Origin: Shewanella maritima
GTDB taxonomy: Bacteria; Pseudomonadota; Gammaproteobacteria; Enterobacterales; Shewanellaceae
Assembly (NCBI RefSeq): GCF_004295345.1
Contig: NZ_CP036200.1
Coordinates: forward strand, 1,116,001-1,180,000
Reading direction: 5' to 3'
DNA: 64,000 bases
Below are positions 53,438-63,254 of the stretch, piece by piece. The notes under the pieces are model-generated. The model worked only from the letters and a program-made list of their open reading frames with translations, was not told where the DNA came from and did not search any database. A program made the position numbers and the translations under genes. Each line of letters starts with the position of its first letter. Positions within the stretch are counted from its first letter, which is position 1.

Positions 53438-53947
53438 ATGATTAACCCAGAACACGCTAACTTCCCTCGCGCTACCTTCTTTCGCCGAATCGGTGCCATG
53501 ATCTACGACGCGATGCTAGCCGTCGCTGTGTATATGTTTGCTGGCGCTATCGGGTTCGGGATATTTTTTGGGTTAACCAGCATAGGTCTAGTATCAATGA
53601 ATGGTTACGAGCATGTATCTGATGCCTTAAATAGCACCCCAGTCTACTCAGGAGTCTATCAATTTTACCTAGCATGCTGCGTTGGTGGGTTTTACGCGCT
53701 ATTTTGGAGTCGCGGCGGTCAAACCCTCGGCATGCGCGCCTGGCGTTTAAAAGTTCAACACCCAAATGGGCAAAACCTTAGCTTTATCACCGCTTGCGCT
53801 CGCGTAGTTTGGTCGTTGCTTGGGATAGGCAACTTATACATTTTACTGAATAGTGAAAAGCTAGCACTGCAAGACAAACTGACCCAATCTGAAGTGGTTG
53901 TGTTATCGGTTGAGGCTAACCAGATGCGTAACTGGCATGGTGCTTGA
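53438..53947 (+). CDS. RDD family membrane protein
   Basis: 169 residues with RDD-like motifs: FFRRIGAMIYDAML near the N-terminus, and RGGQTLGMRAWRLKV, with KLALQDKLTQSEVV at the end. Four hydrophobic helices. Function unknown; RDD proteins are suspected transporters or ion handlers. Confidence 0.82.
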   Translation: MINPEHANFPRATFFRRIGAMIYDAMLAVAVYMFAGAIGFGIFFGLTSIGLVSMNGYEHVSDALNSTPVYSGVYQFYLACCVGGFYALFWSRGGQTLGMRAWRLKVQHPNGQNLSFITACARVVWSLLGIGNLYILLNSEKLALQDKLTQSEVVVLSVEANQMRNWHGA

Positions 53948-53980
53948 TCACTCGGCGATGCTTTCCAAGTGTGGACATTC

Positions 53981-54055
53981 CCACCTTTCTGAAGAAGGTG
54001 GCTTTGTATGAGCGCCCTAAAAGGGAGCCTAGCTTCACCAGTTGAAGCTATAAAC
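53981..54055. mobile_element. Hairpin cluster resembling an IS200/IS605-type end remnant
   Basis: CCACCTT pairs with AAGGTGG (53981-54001, loop CTGAA with a G-T pair), CGCCCT and AGGGAG form a short second hairpin, and TAGCTTCA pairs with TGAAGCTA around CCAGT. Such close hairpins occur at IS200/IS605 ends and in PATE elements. No transposase is present. Confidence 0.3.
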
Positions 54056-54060
54056 TAGAG

Positions 54061-54164
54061 TTGCAATGACATCTAAAGCCGTTCAAAACATGGATGTTTT
54101 GGTCGAGCATTCTTGTGAAACAAAGAGGGGAGGTGTTTACGGCGTGCTTTAAGTGTTATTGCAA
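54061..54164. repeat. Structured palindromic repeat, copy 3 (diverged)
   Basis: TTGCAATGACATCTAAAG at the left and CTTTAAGTGTTATTGCAA at the right are imperfect inverted arms. The interior CATGGATG and TTTACGGCGTGC match the cores of copies 1 and 2 in order. Confidence 0.6.
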
Positions 54165-54273
54165 CGTGAAGTCATTATTTAAGTTGCTAAATCTGAAGAA
54201 AACTAGAATTTGACATGCAAAGTCTAGTTGAATGATAACCACATAGTAACGTAGATGATTTAGGGTTAGACAT

Positions 54274-54303
54274 AAAAAATGCGGCTTCATAGCCGCATTT
54301 TTT
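54274..54303. terminator. Intrinsic terminator after lptG
   Basis: AAAAAATGCGGCT-TCAT-AGCCGCATTTTTT, perfect 13-bp stem. Confidence 0.9.
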
Positions 54304-54345
54304 ATTGTTTTGTAGTCCAGACTCTTGCACCTTGCGCCACATTAA

Positions 54346-55401
54346 CTAGCGCCGGATGAAGTACACTGCAACACCAGTAAACAGAATGCTCGGCGCCATA
54401 GCCCCTACTGCAGCGGGTAACTCATACACAATGCTCATCGGGCCGAATATTTCATTACAAATGTAGAAACTAAAGCCAGCGACTACCCCAAGTAATACCC
54501 GTGCACCCATGGTGACGGTTCTAAGTGGGCCAAAAACAAATGAAAGCGCCACTAGCATCATCACTGCAACGGTCACCGGTTGCATTATCTTGCGCCACAG
54601 CGCCAACTCATAACGGCTAGCTTCCTGATTGTTTTGCTGCAGATAATCTAAATAACCAACTAAGCCTTGAATAGACAGAGCCTCTGGTTTTACCGACACC
54701 ACACTCAGTTTGTCAGGGGTTAATGTCGACTGCCAAGATTGATTCTCTACGTACGAAGGTACGATTCTATCTGGCTCGACTTGAGTCTTTTGCACCTCAG
54801 ATAATAGCCATTCATCACCCATATATTCAGCGGTTTTAGCATGGCTCATGCTGACCAAGTCTTGCTTATCATTGAACTCATAGAAGGTGATATTGTTAAG
54901 CTTCGTGACCTCTTGTACCTCACCAATATTGACAAACATATCACCGTCTTTCGCCCACACCCCGCGGTGAGAAGCGATCATGCTACCGCCTGAAAGCTTC
55001 AATGCTTGCATCTCTTTAGCCACGCGTTCAGACACTGGCGCGCCCCACTCACCCAAGGCCATCACCATAATCATCAACGGAATAGCGGTTTTCATGGCTG
55101 ACTGAGTGATCTGCAAACGCGATAACCCTGACGCTTGCATCACCACCAATTCAGAATTTGACGCCAACATGCCCATACCAATCAATGCTCCAAGCAGCAC
55201 CGCCATAGGGAAGAACATCTCAATATCTCGCGGGATTAAGAACAGTACATAAACACCCGCATCCAACATGGTGTAAGTACCACGGCCAACAAGGCGAAGT
55301 TGGTCAACCCATTTAATAATGCCCGACAGGCCCGTCAAAATAAGTAAGGTCAACGCCGAGGTGCTTAAAATCACTCGCGCAATATAAAAGTCTAAAATCA
55401 T
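54346..55401 (-). CDS. lptG: LPS export ABC transporter permease LptG
   Basis: 351-residue permease of the LptB2FG transporter that extracts lipopolysaccharide from the inner membrane. The N-terminal YIARVILSTSALTLLILTGLSGIIKWVDQLR and the closing family segments (GARVLLGVVAGFSFYICNEIFGPMSIVYELPA) are typical. Six membrane helices with a large periplasmic beta-jellyroll. It overlaps lptF by 4 bp, so it is translationally coupled. Confidence 0.92.
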   Translation of the reverse strand: MILDFYIARVILSTSALTLLILTGLSGIIKWVDQLRLVGRGTYTMLDAGVYVLFLIPRDIEMFFPMAVLLGALIGMGMLASNSELVVMQASGLSRLQITQSAMKTAIPLMIMVMALGEWGAPVSERVAKEMQALKLSGGSMIASHRGVWAKDGDMFVNIGEVQEVTKLNNITFYEFNDKQDLVSMSHAKTAEYMGDEWLLSEVQKTQVEPDRIVPSYVENQSWQSTLTPDKLSVVSVKPEALSIQGLVGYLDYLQQNNQEASRYELALWRKIMQPVTVAVMMLVALSFVFGPLRTVTMGARVLLGVVAGFSFYICNEIFGPMSIVYELPAAVGAMAPSILFTGVAVYFIRR

Positions 55402-56513
55402 GCGCTTTTCACCTGCTTACGTTTAAGTCCATTAAACAGCTTCAAGGCTTTTGGCCTTTCTTTACTGAGCAGCAATAGTCCCATGACCAAGGCACTTGCA
55501 TGGATCCACCACATACCTAGCTGCACAGGAATAACCTCATCTTCAAGCGCTTTACGCCCTGCGACCATCAGCCCAAAGTAGCCAAGATACAGTAAAATAG
55601 CTGGGAAAATTTTGGCAAACTTACCCTGGCGTACATTCACCCTGGCAAGCGGTACTGCAATTAAGGTCATCATAGGTATCGCTAAGGGAATGGCGATGCG
55701 CCAATGGAACTCAGCCACGGCTTCTGGGCCAGGCGTGTTAACCAATTCATCGATAGGCAATGCTGACAAACGGCGATTACGTTCATCTACTTGCTGCTCT
55801 TTAATCTCCATTTGGTAGCCGCCAAACTCGATAATTTGGTAATTAGGTGCTTGCGCACTCCCCTGATAACGCGTACCTGAATTAAGCTCGAGTTGCTGAC
55901 TGCCGTAATCATCTTCGATAACGCGGCCATTGTTTGCCACCACCACATTGGTGATATCAGAATCACTATCTAAGTCTGGTAACTGAGCAACAAATACTTT
56001 CTCTAGCTGGTTATCTTTGCCAATTCTCTCTACAAACAATACCGCACGGCCATTGGGACTGGTTTGAAAGCGCCCTTGTACAAGCGCAGCTAAGCCAGCT
56101 TCAGATTGAGCTTGCTCCAGCACCTGATTTTGTTGCTCTTCAGCCCATGGACTGACGTATATCGCCAGTATCGCGGTGACAATGACATTGAACAAACCAA
56201 GCAATAAAGTCACACGAGTAACGTACCACTCAGAGACGCCCACACCATGCAAAATCACCATTTCATTCTCAGCGTACATGCGGCCATGGGCAAGCAAAAT
56301 ACCGAGGAAAAAGCTTAAGGGTAAAACCAACACGGTTAACTGAGGTAAATTTAAACCTAACAGGGTAAGCACTAGTGAGGCAGGAAATTCGCCGTCCGAG
56401 GCATCGGCCAAAACGCGAACAAACTGTTGGCTAATAAAAATAGTTAACAGCACAATTAATACCGCGAATTGTGCCTTTAAAACTTCGCCAATCAAGTATC
56501 TAAATACAATCAC
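55398..56513 (-). CDS. lptF: LPS export ABC transporter permease LptF
   Basis: 371-residue partner permease of LptG. FRYLIGEVLKAQFAVLIVLLTIFISQQFVRVLADA and LPLSFFLGILLAHGRMYAENEMVILHGVGVS are LptF signatures; a periplasmic domain with LVQGRFQTSPNGRAVLFVERI follows. Coupled to lptG by overlap. Divergent from pepA, the same order as in Escherichia coli. Confidence 0.92.
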   Translation of the reverse strand: MIVFRYLIGEVLKAQFAVLIVLLTIFISQQFVRVLADASDGEFPASLVLTLLGLNLPQLTVLVLPLSFFLGILLAHGRMYAENEMVILHGVGVSEWYVTRVTLLLGLFNVIVTAILAIYVSPWAEEQQNQVLEQAQSEAGLAALVQGRFQTSPNGRAVLFVERIGKDNQLEKVFVAQLPDLDSDSDITNVVVANNGRVIEDDYGSQQLELNSGTRYQGSAQAPNYQIIEFGGYQMEIKEQQVDERNRRLSALPIDELVNTPGPEAVAEFHWRIAIPLAIPMMTLIAVPLARVNVRQGKFAKIFPAILLYLGYFGLMVAGRKALEDEVIPVQLGMWWIHASALVMGLLLLSKERPKALKLFNGLKRKQVKSA

Positions 56514-56831
56514 AACAAGGATCCGGGAGCTTAACTTATCTTTTTACTGGTAACAGGCTATCTTTCATGTAAACTGTCTACTTTTAGCAGTTTTGATAAT
56601 TTTCTGACCAGCTTGGAAGGTGCTTCAAAGCATTCATTTGCTGAGTTGATTGCTGACAGCAATTTGCAACCAACGACTCATTTACTTATTACAATAATGA
56701 CAAGCAAAGTAAGCAAAAGTTTTGAATGAAAGAAGTTTATCACCTAAACGTTATTCATGATGGCGATTTCGCCGAAGTGAAACATTATCTTATAAATATA
56801 AAAATTTGTCTTTAATAATCTAGGAGTGCTC
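56514..56831. other. Divergent lptF/pepA promoter region
   Basis: AT-rich spacer carrying both promoters; TAGGAG at 56821-56826 is the pepA ribosome site. I see no further gene. Confidence 0.6.
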
Positions 56832-58340
56832 ATGGAGTTTAGCGTAAAGAGCGGCAGCCCAGAGAAACAACGTTCAGCCTGTATCGTTGTGGGCGTATAC
56901 GAACCACGCCGTTTATCTGGTATCGCGGAGCAATTGGATAAAATCAGTGAAGGTTATATCAGTAACCTACTTCGCCGTGGTGACCTTGAGGGTAAGCCAG
57001 GGCAAATGTTACTACTTCACCATGTACCAAACGTATTAAGTGAGCGTGTTCTACTGGTTGGTTGTGGCAAAGAGCGCGAGCTAGATGAGCGCCAATACAA
57101 ACAAATCATCACCAAGACCATCAACACGCTTAACGAAACAGGCTCAATGGAAGCAGTATGCTTCTTAACTGAACTACACGTTAAAGGCCGCGACACCTAC
57201 TGGAAAGTACGTCAGGCAGTTGAGAGCACACAAAACACTCTTTACACCTTCGACACGCTGAAAAGCCGCAAAGGTGAAACCCGTCGCCCACTTCGCAAAA
57301 TGGTATTCAATGTACCAACTCGCCGCGAACTCACCATTGGCGAACGTGCAATTGAGCATGGCGTTGGCGTTGCAGAAGGTATGAACCTGTGTCGCGACGT
57401 GGCAAACATGCCGCCAAACATCTGTAACCCTGCTTACCTGGCATCGCAAGCTCGCCAAATGGGTGAAGTTTACGAGAACCTAAAAATCACCACGGTAGGT
57501 GAAGAGCAAATGGCAAAACTAGGCATGAACTCATACCTAGCAGTGGGCCGCGCAAGTGCCAATGAGTCAATCATGACCATCATGGAGTACCAAGGCGCAG
57601 TCGATAGCACTGAAAAGCCAATAGTACTTGTTGGTAAAGGTTTAACCTTTGACTCAGGCGGTATTTCACTTAAGCCAGGCGAAGCCATGGACGAAATGAA
57701 ATACGACATGGGCGGTGCAGCCGGTGTTATCGGTGCAATGAAAGCCCTTTGTGAGATGAAGCTACCAATCAACGTGATTGGTATTCTAGCTGGCTGTGAA
57801 AACATGCCATCTGGCAATGCTTATCGCCCTGGCGACATCTTAACCACTATGTCTGGTCAAACTGTTGAAGTACTTAATACTGACGCAGAAGGTCGCCTAG
57901 TGCTATGTGACGTATTAACTTACGTTGAGCGCTTTGACCCTGAACTGGTTATCGACACAGCAACCCTAACTGGTGCTTGTGTGATTGCTCTTGGTAAACA
58001 CGCATCAGGCCTATTTAGCTCGCATAACCCGCTAGCCCATGAGCTACTCAATGCAGGCGAGCAAAGTGGTGACCGCGCATGGCGCATGCCGCTATGGGAT
58101 GAGTACCAAGACATGCTAGACAGCCCATTTGCTGACATGACCAACTTAGGTGGCCGCCCAGCAGGTTCAATCACAGCAGCTTGTTTCCTTTCTCGCTTTG
58201 CTAAGAAGTACAACTGGGCACACATTGATGTGGCAGGTACTGCTTGGAACAGCGGCGCAAACAAAGGCTCAACGGGTCGTCCGGTGCCACTACTAGCACA
58301 ATTCCTGATAAACAAATCAGGTGTTGAAGCTGGCGAATAG
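56832..58340 (+). CDS. pepA: Leucyl aminopeptidase PepA
   Basis: 502-residue M17 aminopeptidase, very close to E. coli PepA (the first 75 residues are almost the same as I recall). Metal-site motifs are [33 protein letters not shown] and the [10 protein letters not shown] signature. Di-metal leucine aminopeptidase; E. coli PepA also binds DNA at Xer sites and carAB. The ATG at 56832 is chosen over the GTG at 56826 because TAGGAG is 5 bases upstream. Confidence 0.96.
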   Translation: MEFSVKSGSPEKQRSACIVVGVYEPRRLSGIAEQLDKISEGYISNLLRRGDLEGKPGQMLLLHHVPNVLSERVLLVGCGKERELDERQYKQIITKTINTLNETGSMEAVCFLTELHVKGRDTYWKVRQAVESTQNTLYTFDTLKSRKGETRRPLRKMVFNVPTRRELTIGERAIEHGVGVAEGMNLCRDVANMPPNICNPAYLASQARQMGEVYENLKITTVGEEQMAKLGMNSYLAVGRASANESIMTIMEYQGAVDSTEKPIVLVGKGLTFDSGGISLKPGEAMDEMKYDMGGAAGVIGAMKALCEMKLPINVIGILAGCENMPSGNAYRPGDILTTMSGQTVEVLNTDAEGRLVLCDVLTYVERFDPELVIDTATLTGACVIALGKHASGLFSSHNPLAHELLNAGEQSGDRAWRMPLWDEYQDMLDSPFADMTNLGGRPAGSITAACFLSRFAKKYNWAHIDVAGTAWNSGANKGSTGRPVPLLAQFLINKSGVEAGE

Positions 58341-58379
58341 TCACTAACGAATAGCTGCTAACGACAGCTTAAAATGATA

Positions 58380-58410
58380 AAAGGTGAAGCTCAGGCTTCA
58401 CCTTTTTTGT
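58380..58410 (+). terminator. Intrinsic terminator after pepA
   Basis: AAGGTGAAGC-TCAG-GCTTCACCTT and T-tract. Confidence 0.9.
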
Positions 58411-58436
58411 TCATGGGACGAATTAATCTGCCGCTC

Positions 58437-58598
58437 ATATCAATTGGGATAACATAGTGATCAGAGATTACGCAGGAAAAATCGCTTAGAACAAGGCATA
58501 AATTGCAGCTAGCTAGTTGTTCTACCTACAAAATTTATAACGAAGTTATAAGCGATTTTAACTAGTAAGCATGATCACATACTTGTGCTAATTGGTAT
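58437..58598 (+). mobile_element. MITE-like 162-bp element, copy B
   Basis: ATATCAATTG at the left (one change from copies A and C) and CTAATTGGTAT at the right. Same length and interior as copy C with a few changes, including AGCTAGCTAGTTGTTCTAC. It fills most of the 364-bp pepA-holC gap; no gene is seen in the rest. Confidence 0.85.
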
Positions 58599-58704
58599 CA
58601 TATCAATGAGCACTGAAATTTAAGTGGCAAATGCCACCTGCCCCTAGCTTATAACTGAGGTTTTAGTATAAAATTCTCGTTCAATTAATTGCCTATATTC
58701 ATTA

Positions 58705-59154
58705 ATGCCTCAAGCTCAATTTTTCCTTATGCCTGCTCTTGCAGCCAATACCACTGCCATTGATGCAGTGTATCTTGCTGCTTGCCAGTTGGCTGAGCAA
58801 AATTATCGTCAGCAGCGCAGTGTTTATATTCATTGCCAAGACAAGCAACAGGCCCATGCAATTGACGAACTACTGTGGCAATTTGAGCCCACAAGCTTCG
58901 TTCCACACAACCTCAAAGGTGAAGGGTTAATCAATGGCTCGCCAGTGGAAATTGGCTTTGATCCCGTTGGCCCAAATAAAAGTCGCCAACTACTGATTAA
59001 TCTTGCACAACAAGTGCCGCAATTTGCGGTAAACTTGCCAGATATTATTGATTTTGTCGCGCAAGACGATGCGTTAAAACAACAGGCTCGCCAACGCTAC
59101 CGCCAATACCAACAACTTGGCATGCAAGTGAGCACGCAACCGCTTGCCGTTTAA
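58705..59154 (+). CDS. holC: DNA polymerase III chi subunit
   Basis: 149 residues. Chi links the clamp loader to single-stranded-DNA-binding protein at the fork. QFFLMPALAANTTAIDAVYLAACQLAEQNYRQQRSV, IDELLWQFEPTSFVPHNLKGEG and the terminal ALKQQARQRYRQYQQLG segments agree with E. coli HolC. It precedes valS by 31 bp and is in the conserved pepA-holC-valS order. Confidence 0.92.
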   Translation: MPQAQFFLMPALAANTTAIDAVYLAACQLAEQNYRQQRSVYIHCQDKQQAHAIDELLWQFEPTSFVPHNLKGEGLINGSPVEIGFDPVGPNKSRQLLINLAQQVPQFAVNLPDIIDFVAQDDALKQQARQRYRQYQQLGMQVSTQPLAV

Positions 59155-59185
59155 CCCATATTTTTACTGAAGAAATTACGCACCC

Positions 59186-62086
59186 ATGGAAAAAACATAC
59201 AATCCTAAGTCGATAGAACAGTCTCTGTACCAAAACTGGGAAGAGCAAGGCTACTTCAAGCCGCACGGTGATACGTCACAAGGCAACTACTGCATTATGA
59301 TCCCGCCACCGAATGTCACAGGTAGTTTGCACATGGGTCACGCGTTCCAAGACACCATCATGGATGCGCTAACTCGTTACCAACGCATGAAGGGCAAAAA
59401 CACCCTTTGGCAAGTGGGTACTGACCACGCGGGTATCGCAACCCAAATGCTGGTTGAGCGTAAGATTGAAGCCGAAGAAGGCAAAACTCGTCACGACTTA
59501 GGCCGTGATGCGTTTATGGACAAAGTATGGGATTGGAAAAACCAATCTGGCGGTACGATTACCAAACAGCTACGCCGCATGGGTGCATCAGTTGATTGGG
59601 GCCGTGAGCGCTTCACTATGGACGAAGGCTTATCAAAAGCGGTTCAAGAAGTGTTTGTTCGCCTGTACGAAGACGACCTAATTTACCGTGGTAAGCGCCT
59701 AGTAAACTGGGACTGTAAACTGCAAACGGCAATTTCTGATCTTGAAGTAGAAAACAAAGAAAAGAACGGCAGCATGTGGCATTTCCGCTTCCCACTTGCT
59801 GACGGTGCATTAACTGCTGACGGTAAAGACTATTTAGAAATCGCCACCACGCGCCCTGAAACCATGTTAGGTGACAGCGCTGTTGCGGTTCACCCAGATG
59901 ACGAGCGCTACCAATCGCTAATTGGTAAGCACGTAATGCTGCCTATCGTTAATCGTCCTATCCCAATCGTGGCAGACGACTACGTTGATATGGAGTTTGG
60001 TACTGGTTGTGTAAAAATCACCCCAGCACACGACTTTAACGACTATGAAGTAGGTAAGCGTCACAGCCTACCTATGTACAACATCTTTACTTTAGATGCC
60101 GCTGTACGTGCGCAAGTTGAAGTGATCAACACAGATGGCACACCAAACAAAGACATCGAAATCGCGCTACCAGAGCGTTATGTGGGTCTTGATCGCTTTA
60201 AAGCAAGAACCAAAATCGTTGAAGAGTTTGAAACTCTAGGCCTGCTTGAGAAAATCGAACCACATGGACTTAAAGTACCTTATGGTGACCGCTCAGGCGT
60301 AGTTATTGAGCCTATGCTGACTGACCAATGGTATGTTGCGGTTGCGCCTATGGCGAAAACTGCCCTAGAAGCCGTTGAAAATGGCGACATTAAGTTTGTG
60401 CCACAGCAATACGAGAACATGTACTACTCTTGGATGCGCGATATTCAAGACTGGTGTATCTCGCGCCAGTTATGGTGGGGGCACCGTATTCCAGCTTGGT
60501 ATGACGAAAACGGTAAAGTTTACGTTGGTCGTAATGAAGCTGAAGTGCGCGCTAAGCACAACATTGATGACTCAGTTAGCCTGCGCCAGGATGATGACGT
60601 ACTTGATACCTGGTTTAGCTCAGCGCTATGGACCTTCTCTACTCTAGGCTGGCCTGACAACATTGAAGATTTAAAAACCTTCCACCCAACCGATGTGTTG
60701 GTTACCGGTTTCGATATCATCTTCTTCTGGGTTGCGCGCATGATCATGATGACCATGCACTTCATTAAAGATGAAGACGGCAAACCACAAGTACCATTTA
60801 AAACAGTTTATGTGACTGGCCTTATCCGCGATGAAGCGGGCAACAAGATGTCAAAATCTAAGGGTAACGTCCTAGACCCGCTAGATATGATTGACGGTAT
60901 CGATCTTGAGTCATTAGTTGAAAAGCGCACTGGCAACATGATGCAGCCGCAACTAGCAGCCAAGATTGAAAAGAGCACCCGCAAAGAATTTGCTGATGGC
61001 ATTGAAGCTCATGGTACTGATGCGCTGCGCTTTACCTTAGCGGCAATGGCATCTACTGGCCGTGACATTAACTGGGACATGAAGCGTCTAGACGGTTACC
61101 GTAGCTTCTGTAACAAGTTATGGAATGCATCACGCTACGTGCTGATGAACACAGAAGTGCAAGAAGAAGGCGCTGCTGAAGATGCAATCGGTAAGGCACT
61201 AGATTGTGGTCAAAACGGTGGCGAGATGCAGCTTTCTTTAGCGGATCGCTGGATCATTAGCCTGTTCAATCAAACAGTACAAACGTTTGATGAGCATATG
61301 GCAGCATACCGCTTTGACCTTGCAGCTAACACACTTTATGAGTTCACCTGGAATCAGTTCTGTGACTGGTACCTTGAGCTAACTAAGCCAGTACTGCAAA
61401 ACGGCACTGAAGCCGAGCAACGCGGTACTCGCCACACCTTGGTAACTGTGCTTGAAAAGATGCAGCGTTTAATGCATCCAATCATGCCTTACATTACTGA
61501 GACCATTTGGCAGCGTGTTAAAGGTTTAGCAGGCGTTGAAGGCGAAACCTTGATGTTAGCTCAGTTCCCTGAGTTCGATGCAGCAAAAGTTGACCAGCAA
61601 GCAATGGCTGACATCGAATGGGTTAAACAAGTGATTGTTGCTGTGCGTAACATCCGCGCCGAGCTAAACATTGCGCCATCTAAGCCGCTTAATGCTCTGC
61701 TTCGCAGTGTAAGTGAGCAAGATAAGGCGCGTCTTGAAGCTAACCAAGCATTCTTCAAGACCCTAGCGAAACTTGAGTCTATGACCATACTGGCAGACGA
61801 TGAAACTGCGCCTATGTCGACCACTCAACTTGTGGGTGATATGGAGCTGTTGATCCCAATGGCAGGTCTGATTGACGTTGCAGCTGAAATGGCGCGTATC
61901 GATAAGCAGTTAGATAAACTACTTAACGAGACTAAGCGCATTGAAGGCAAGCTTAATAACCAAGGTTTTGTGGCAAAAGCGCCTGAAGCGGTTATTGAGA
62001 AAGAGCGTAGCAAACTGGCAGAGTTTACTCGCGACATCGAAAAGCTTAACGAGCAAAAAGCTGAGTTGGCTAAGTTAGAAGACTAG
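59186..62086 (+). CDS. valS: Valyl-tRNA synthetase
   Basis: 966 residues, class I synthetase. HIGH motif [15 protein letters not shown] (about 36-50), editing domain with [17 protein letters not shown], and KMSKS ([14 protein letters not shown]). The C-terminal Val-tRNA coiled-coil arm ([19 protein letters not shown]) is complete. Charges tRNA-Val and edits threonine and alpha-aminobutyrate. No leader attenuator is apparent. Confidence 0.97.
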   Translation: MEKTYNPKSIEQSLYQNWEEQGYFKPHGDTSQGNYCIMIPPPNVTGSLHMGHAFQDTIMDALTRYQRMKGKNTLWQVGTDHAGIATQMLVERKIEAEEGKTRHDLGRDAFMDKVWDWKNQSGGTITKQLRRMGASVDWGRERFTMDEGLSKAVQEVFVRLYEDDLIYRGKRLVNWDCKLQTAISDLEVENKEKNGSMWHFRFPLADGALTADGKDYLEIATTRPETMLGDSAVAVHPDDERYQSLIGKHVMLPIVNRPIPIVADDYVDMEFGTGCVKITPAHDFNDYEVGKRHSLPMYNIFTLDAAVRAQVEVINTDGTPNKDIEIALPERYVGLDRFKARTKIVEEFETLGLLEKIEPHGLKVPYGDRSGVVIEPMLTDQWYVAVAPMAKTALEAVENGDIKFVPQQYENMYYSWMRDIQDWCISRQLWWGHRIPAWYDENGKVYVGRNEAEVRAKHNIDDSVSLRQDDDVLDTWFSSALWTFSTLGWPDNIEDLKTFHPTDVLVTGFDIIFFWVARMIMMTMHFIKDEDGKPQVPFKTVYVTGLIRDEAGNKMSKSKGNVLDPLDMIDGIDLESLVEKRTGNMMQPQLAAKIEKSTRKEFADGIEAHGTDALRFTLAAMASTGRDINWDMKRLDGYRSFCNKLWNASRYVLMNTEVQEEGAAEDAIGKALDCGQNGGEMQLSLADRWIISLFNQTVQTFDEHMAAYRFDLAANTLYEFTWNQFCDWYLELTKPVLQNGTEAEQRGTRHTLVTVLEKMQRLMHPIMPYITETIWQRVKGLAGVEGETLMLAQFPEFDAAKVDQQAMADIEWVKQVIVAVRNIRAELNIAPSKPLNALLRSVSEQDKARLEANQAFFKTLAKLESMTILADDETAPMSTTQLVGDMELLIPMAGLIDVAAEMARIDKQLDKLLNETKRIEGKLNNQGFVAKAPEAVIEKERSKLAEFTRDIEKLNEQKAELAKLED

Positions 62087-62124
62087 GCTAGAACGCTAAC
62101 GCCGCTAATAAGCAAAAGTACATC

Positions 62125-62155
62125 AAAGGCAGCCAATTAGGCTGCCTTTTTGTTT
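62125..62155 (+). terminator. Intrinsic terminator after valS
   Basis: AAAGGCAGCC-AATTA-GGCTGCCTTT (62125-62149) then T-tract. Confidence 0.9.
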
Positions 62156-62249
62156 TTCCCATTTCCGGCTTTCCACATACAAAGCCAATCTCCTTTCCCA
62201 TCAAACTTGCCAATTTTTGATACAAAGCTAAACAGATATTCGATGGATA

Positions 62250-62411
62250 ATACCAATTGGGATAAATAAGTGATCAGATATTACGCAGGAAAAATCGCTT
62301 AGAACAAGGCATAAATTGCAGCTAGCTAGTTGTTCTAACTACAAAATTTATAACGCAGTTATAGGCGATTTTAACCAGTAAGAATGATCACATACTTGTG
62401 CTAATTGGTAT
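62250..62411 (+). mobile_element. MITE-like 162-bp element, copy C
   Basis: ATACCAATTGGG at the left and TAATTGGTAT at the right; the same orientation as copy B and the reverse of copy A. Interior contains TTGCAGCTAGCTAGTTGT. The remaining stretch to 62558 holds the cupredoxin promoter and nothing else that I can assign. Confidence 0.88.
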
Positions 62412-62558
62412 AAACACACCTGTGTTGCTAAATTGTTGCTATGATGAACAATTGGGGGATAATCAGGATGTTAATGAAAGTTTTTATCAAGTTTTAGGTT
62501 CTTATTAACTCAGTACAAGCTAACAAATGGCCTTGAGAGAGAGCATTAGGGGAATAGA

Positions 62559-63254
62559 GTGACTAAAACAATAAGCTACATGGCAATAGCCATTGGCACA
62601 ATAGCATCAAGTATGGCTTTGCAGGCACAAGCAGCCAATATCTACATAATGGATGACAATAACCAACCTATGGAGAATATGGTGGTTTACCTTCAATCTA
62701 ATAATCCTGCCGCATTTGCCACTCCCGCTTTAGCCTCTGACTCCTCAACAACTCAGGCACGTCAAAACCCAGTTGAAGTGCATCAAAAAGACAAGCAATT
62801 CAGCCCATACATTACCATTGTGCAAAAGGGTTATCAGCTCAAGTTTGTTAATGATGATGACATTACCCATCATATCTACTCCGCTTCTGGCCCCAAGCGA
62901 TTTTCATTTAAGTTGCGCCAAGATGGCGTTAACAAAGACATGGTATTCGACCAACTTGGGCATATTTCAATGGGCTGTAATATCCACGACTGGATGAGTG
63001 GTCATATTCTCATTGTCGACACGCCGCACTTTGCAAATACAGACAATAAAGGATTAGTCAGCTTTGACAATATTGCCCCAGGGCAATACCAACTTGTTGT
63101 TTGGCACCCGCAACTTCAAGCAATAAACAATCAAAATAGCTACCAGATTGACCTGCCACTTAGCAAGCCGCTAACCCTGACGGTGACGGACACCATGGGT
63201 GAAATACCGAGTCAGCAAAGCCTGGATGATTTTGAATTTCTGGAAGGATACTAA
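62559..63254 (+). CDS. Cupredoxin-like exported protein
   Basis: 231 residues from a GTG with AGGGG about 7 bases before it. Signal peptide (IAIGTIASSMALQAQAA) then a plastocyanin-like fold. Copper ligands expected of a type I site are visible: His104 or His105 (THHIYS), Cys140, His143 and Met146 in MGCNIHDWM. Resembles proteins annotated as methylamine-utilisation or cupredoxin-like that precede a membrane c-di-GMP gene in Shewanella. Its stop overlaps the following ATG (TAATG), so the two products are coupled. Confidence 0.78.
   Translation: MTKTISYMAIAIGTIASSMALQAQAANIYIMDDNNQPMENMVVYLQSNNPAAFATPALASDSSTTQARQNPVEVHQKDKQFSPYITIVQKGYQLKFVNDDDITHHIYSASGPKRFSFKLRQDGVNKDMVFDQLGHISMGCNIHDWMSGHILIVDTPHFANTDNKGLVSFDNIAPGQYQLVVWHPQLQAINNQNSYQIDLPLSKPLTLTVTDTMGEIPSQQSLDDFEFLEGY

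Larger units (their letters stand above)
53948..54345. other. Intergenic stretch with hairpin cluster and repeat copy 3
   Basis: Holds a hairpin cluster (53981-54055), structured repeat copy 3 (54061-54164) and the terminator at 54274-54303. No coding frame. Confidence 0.6.
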
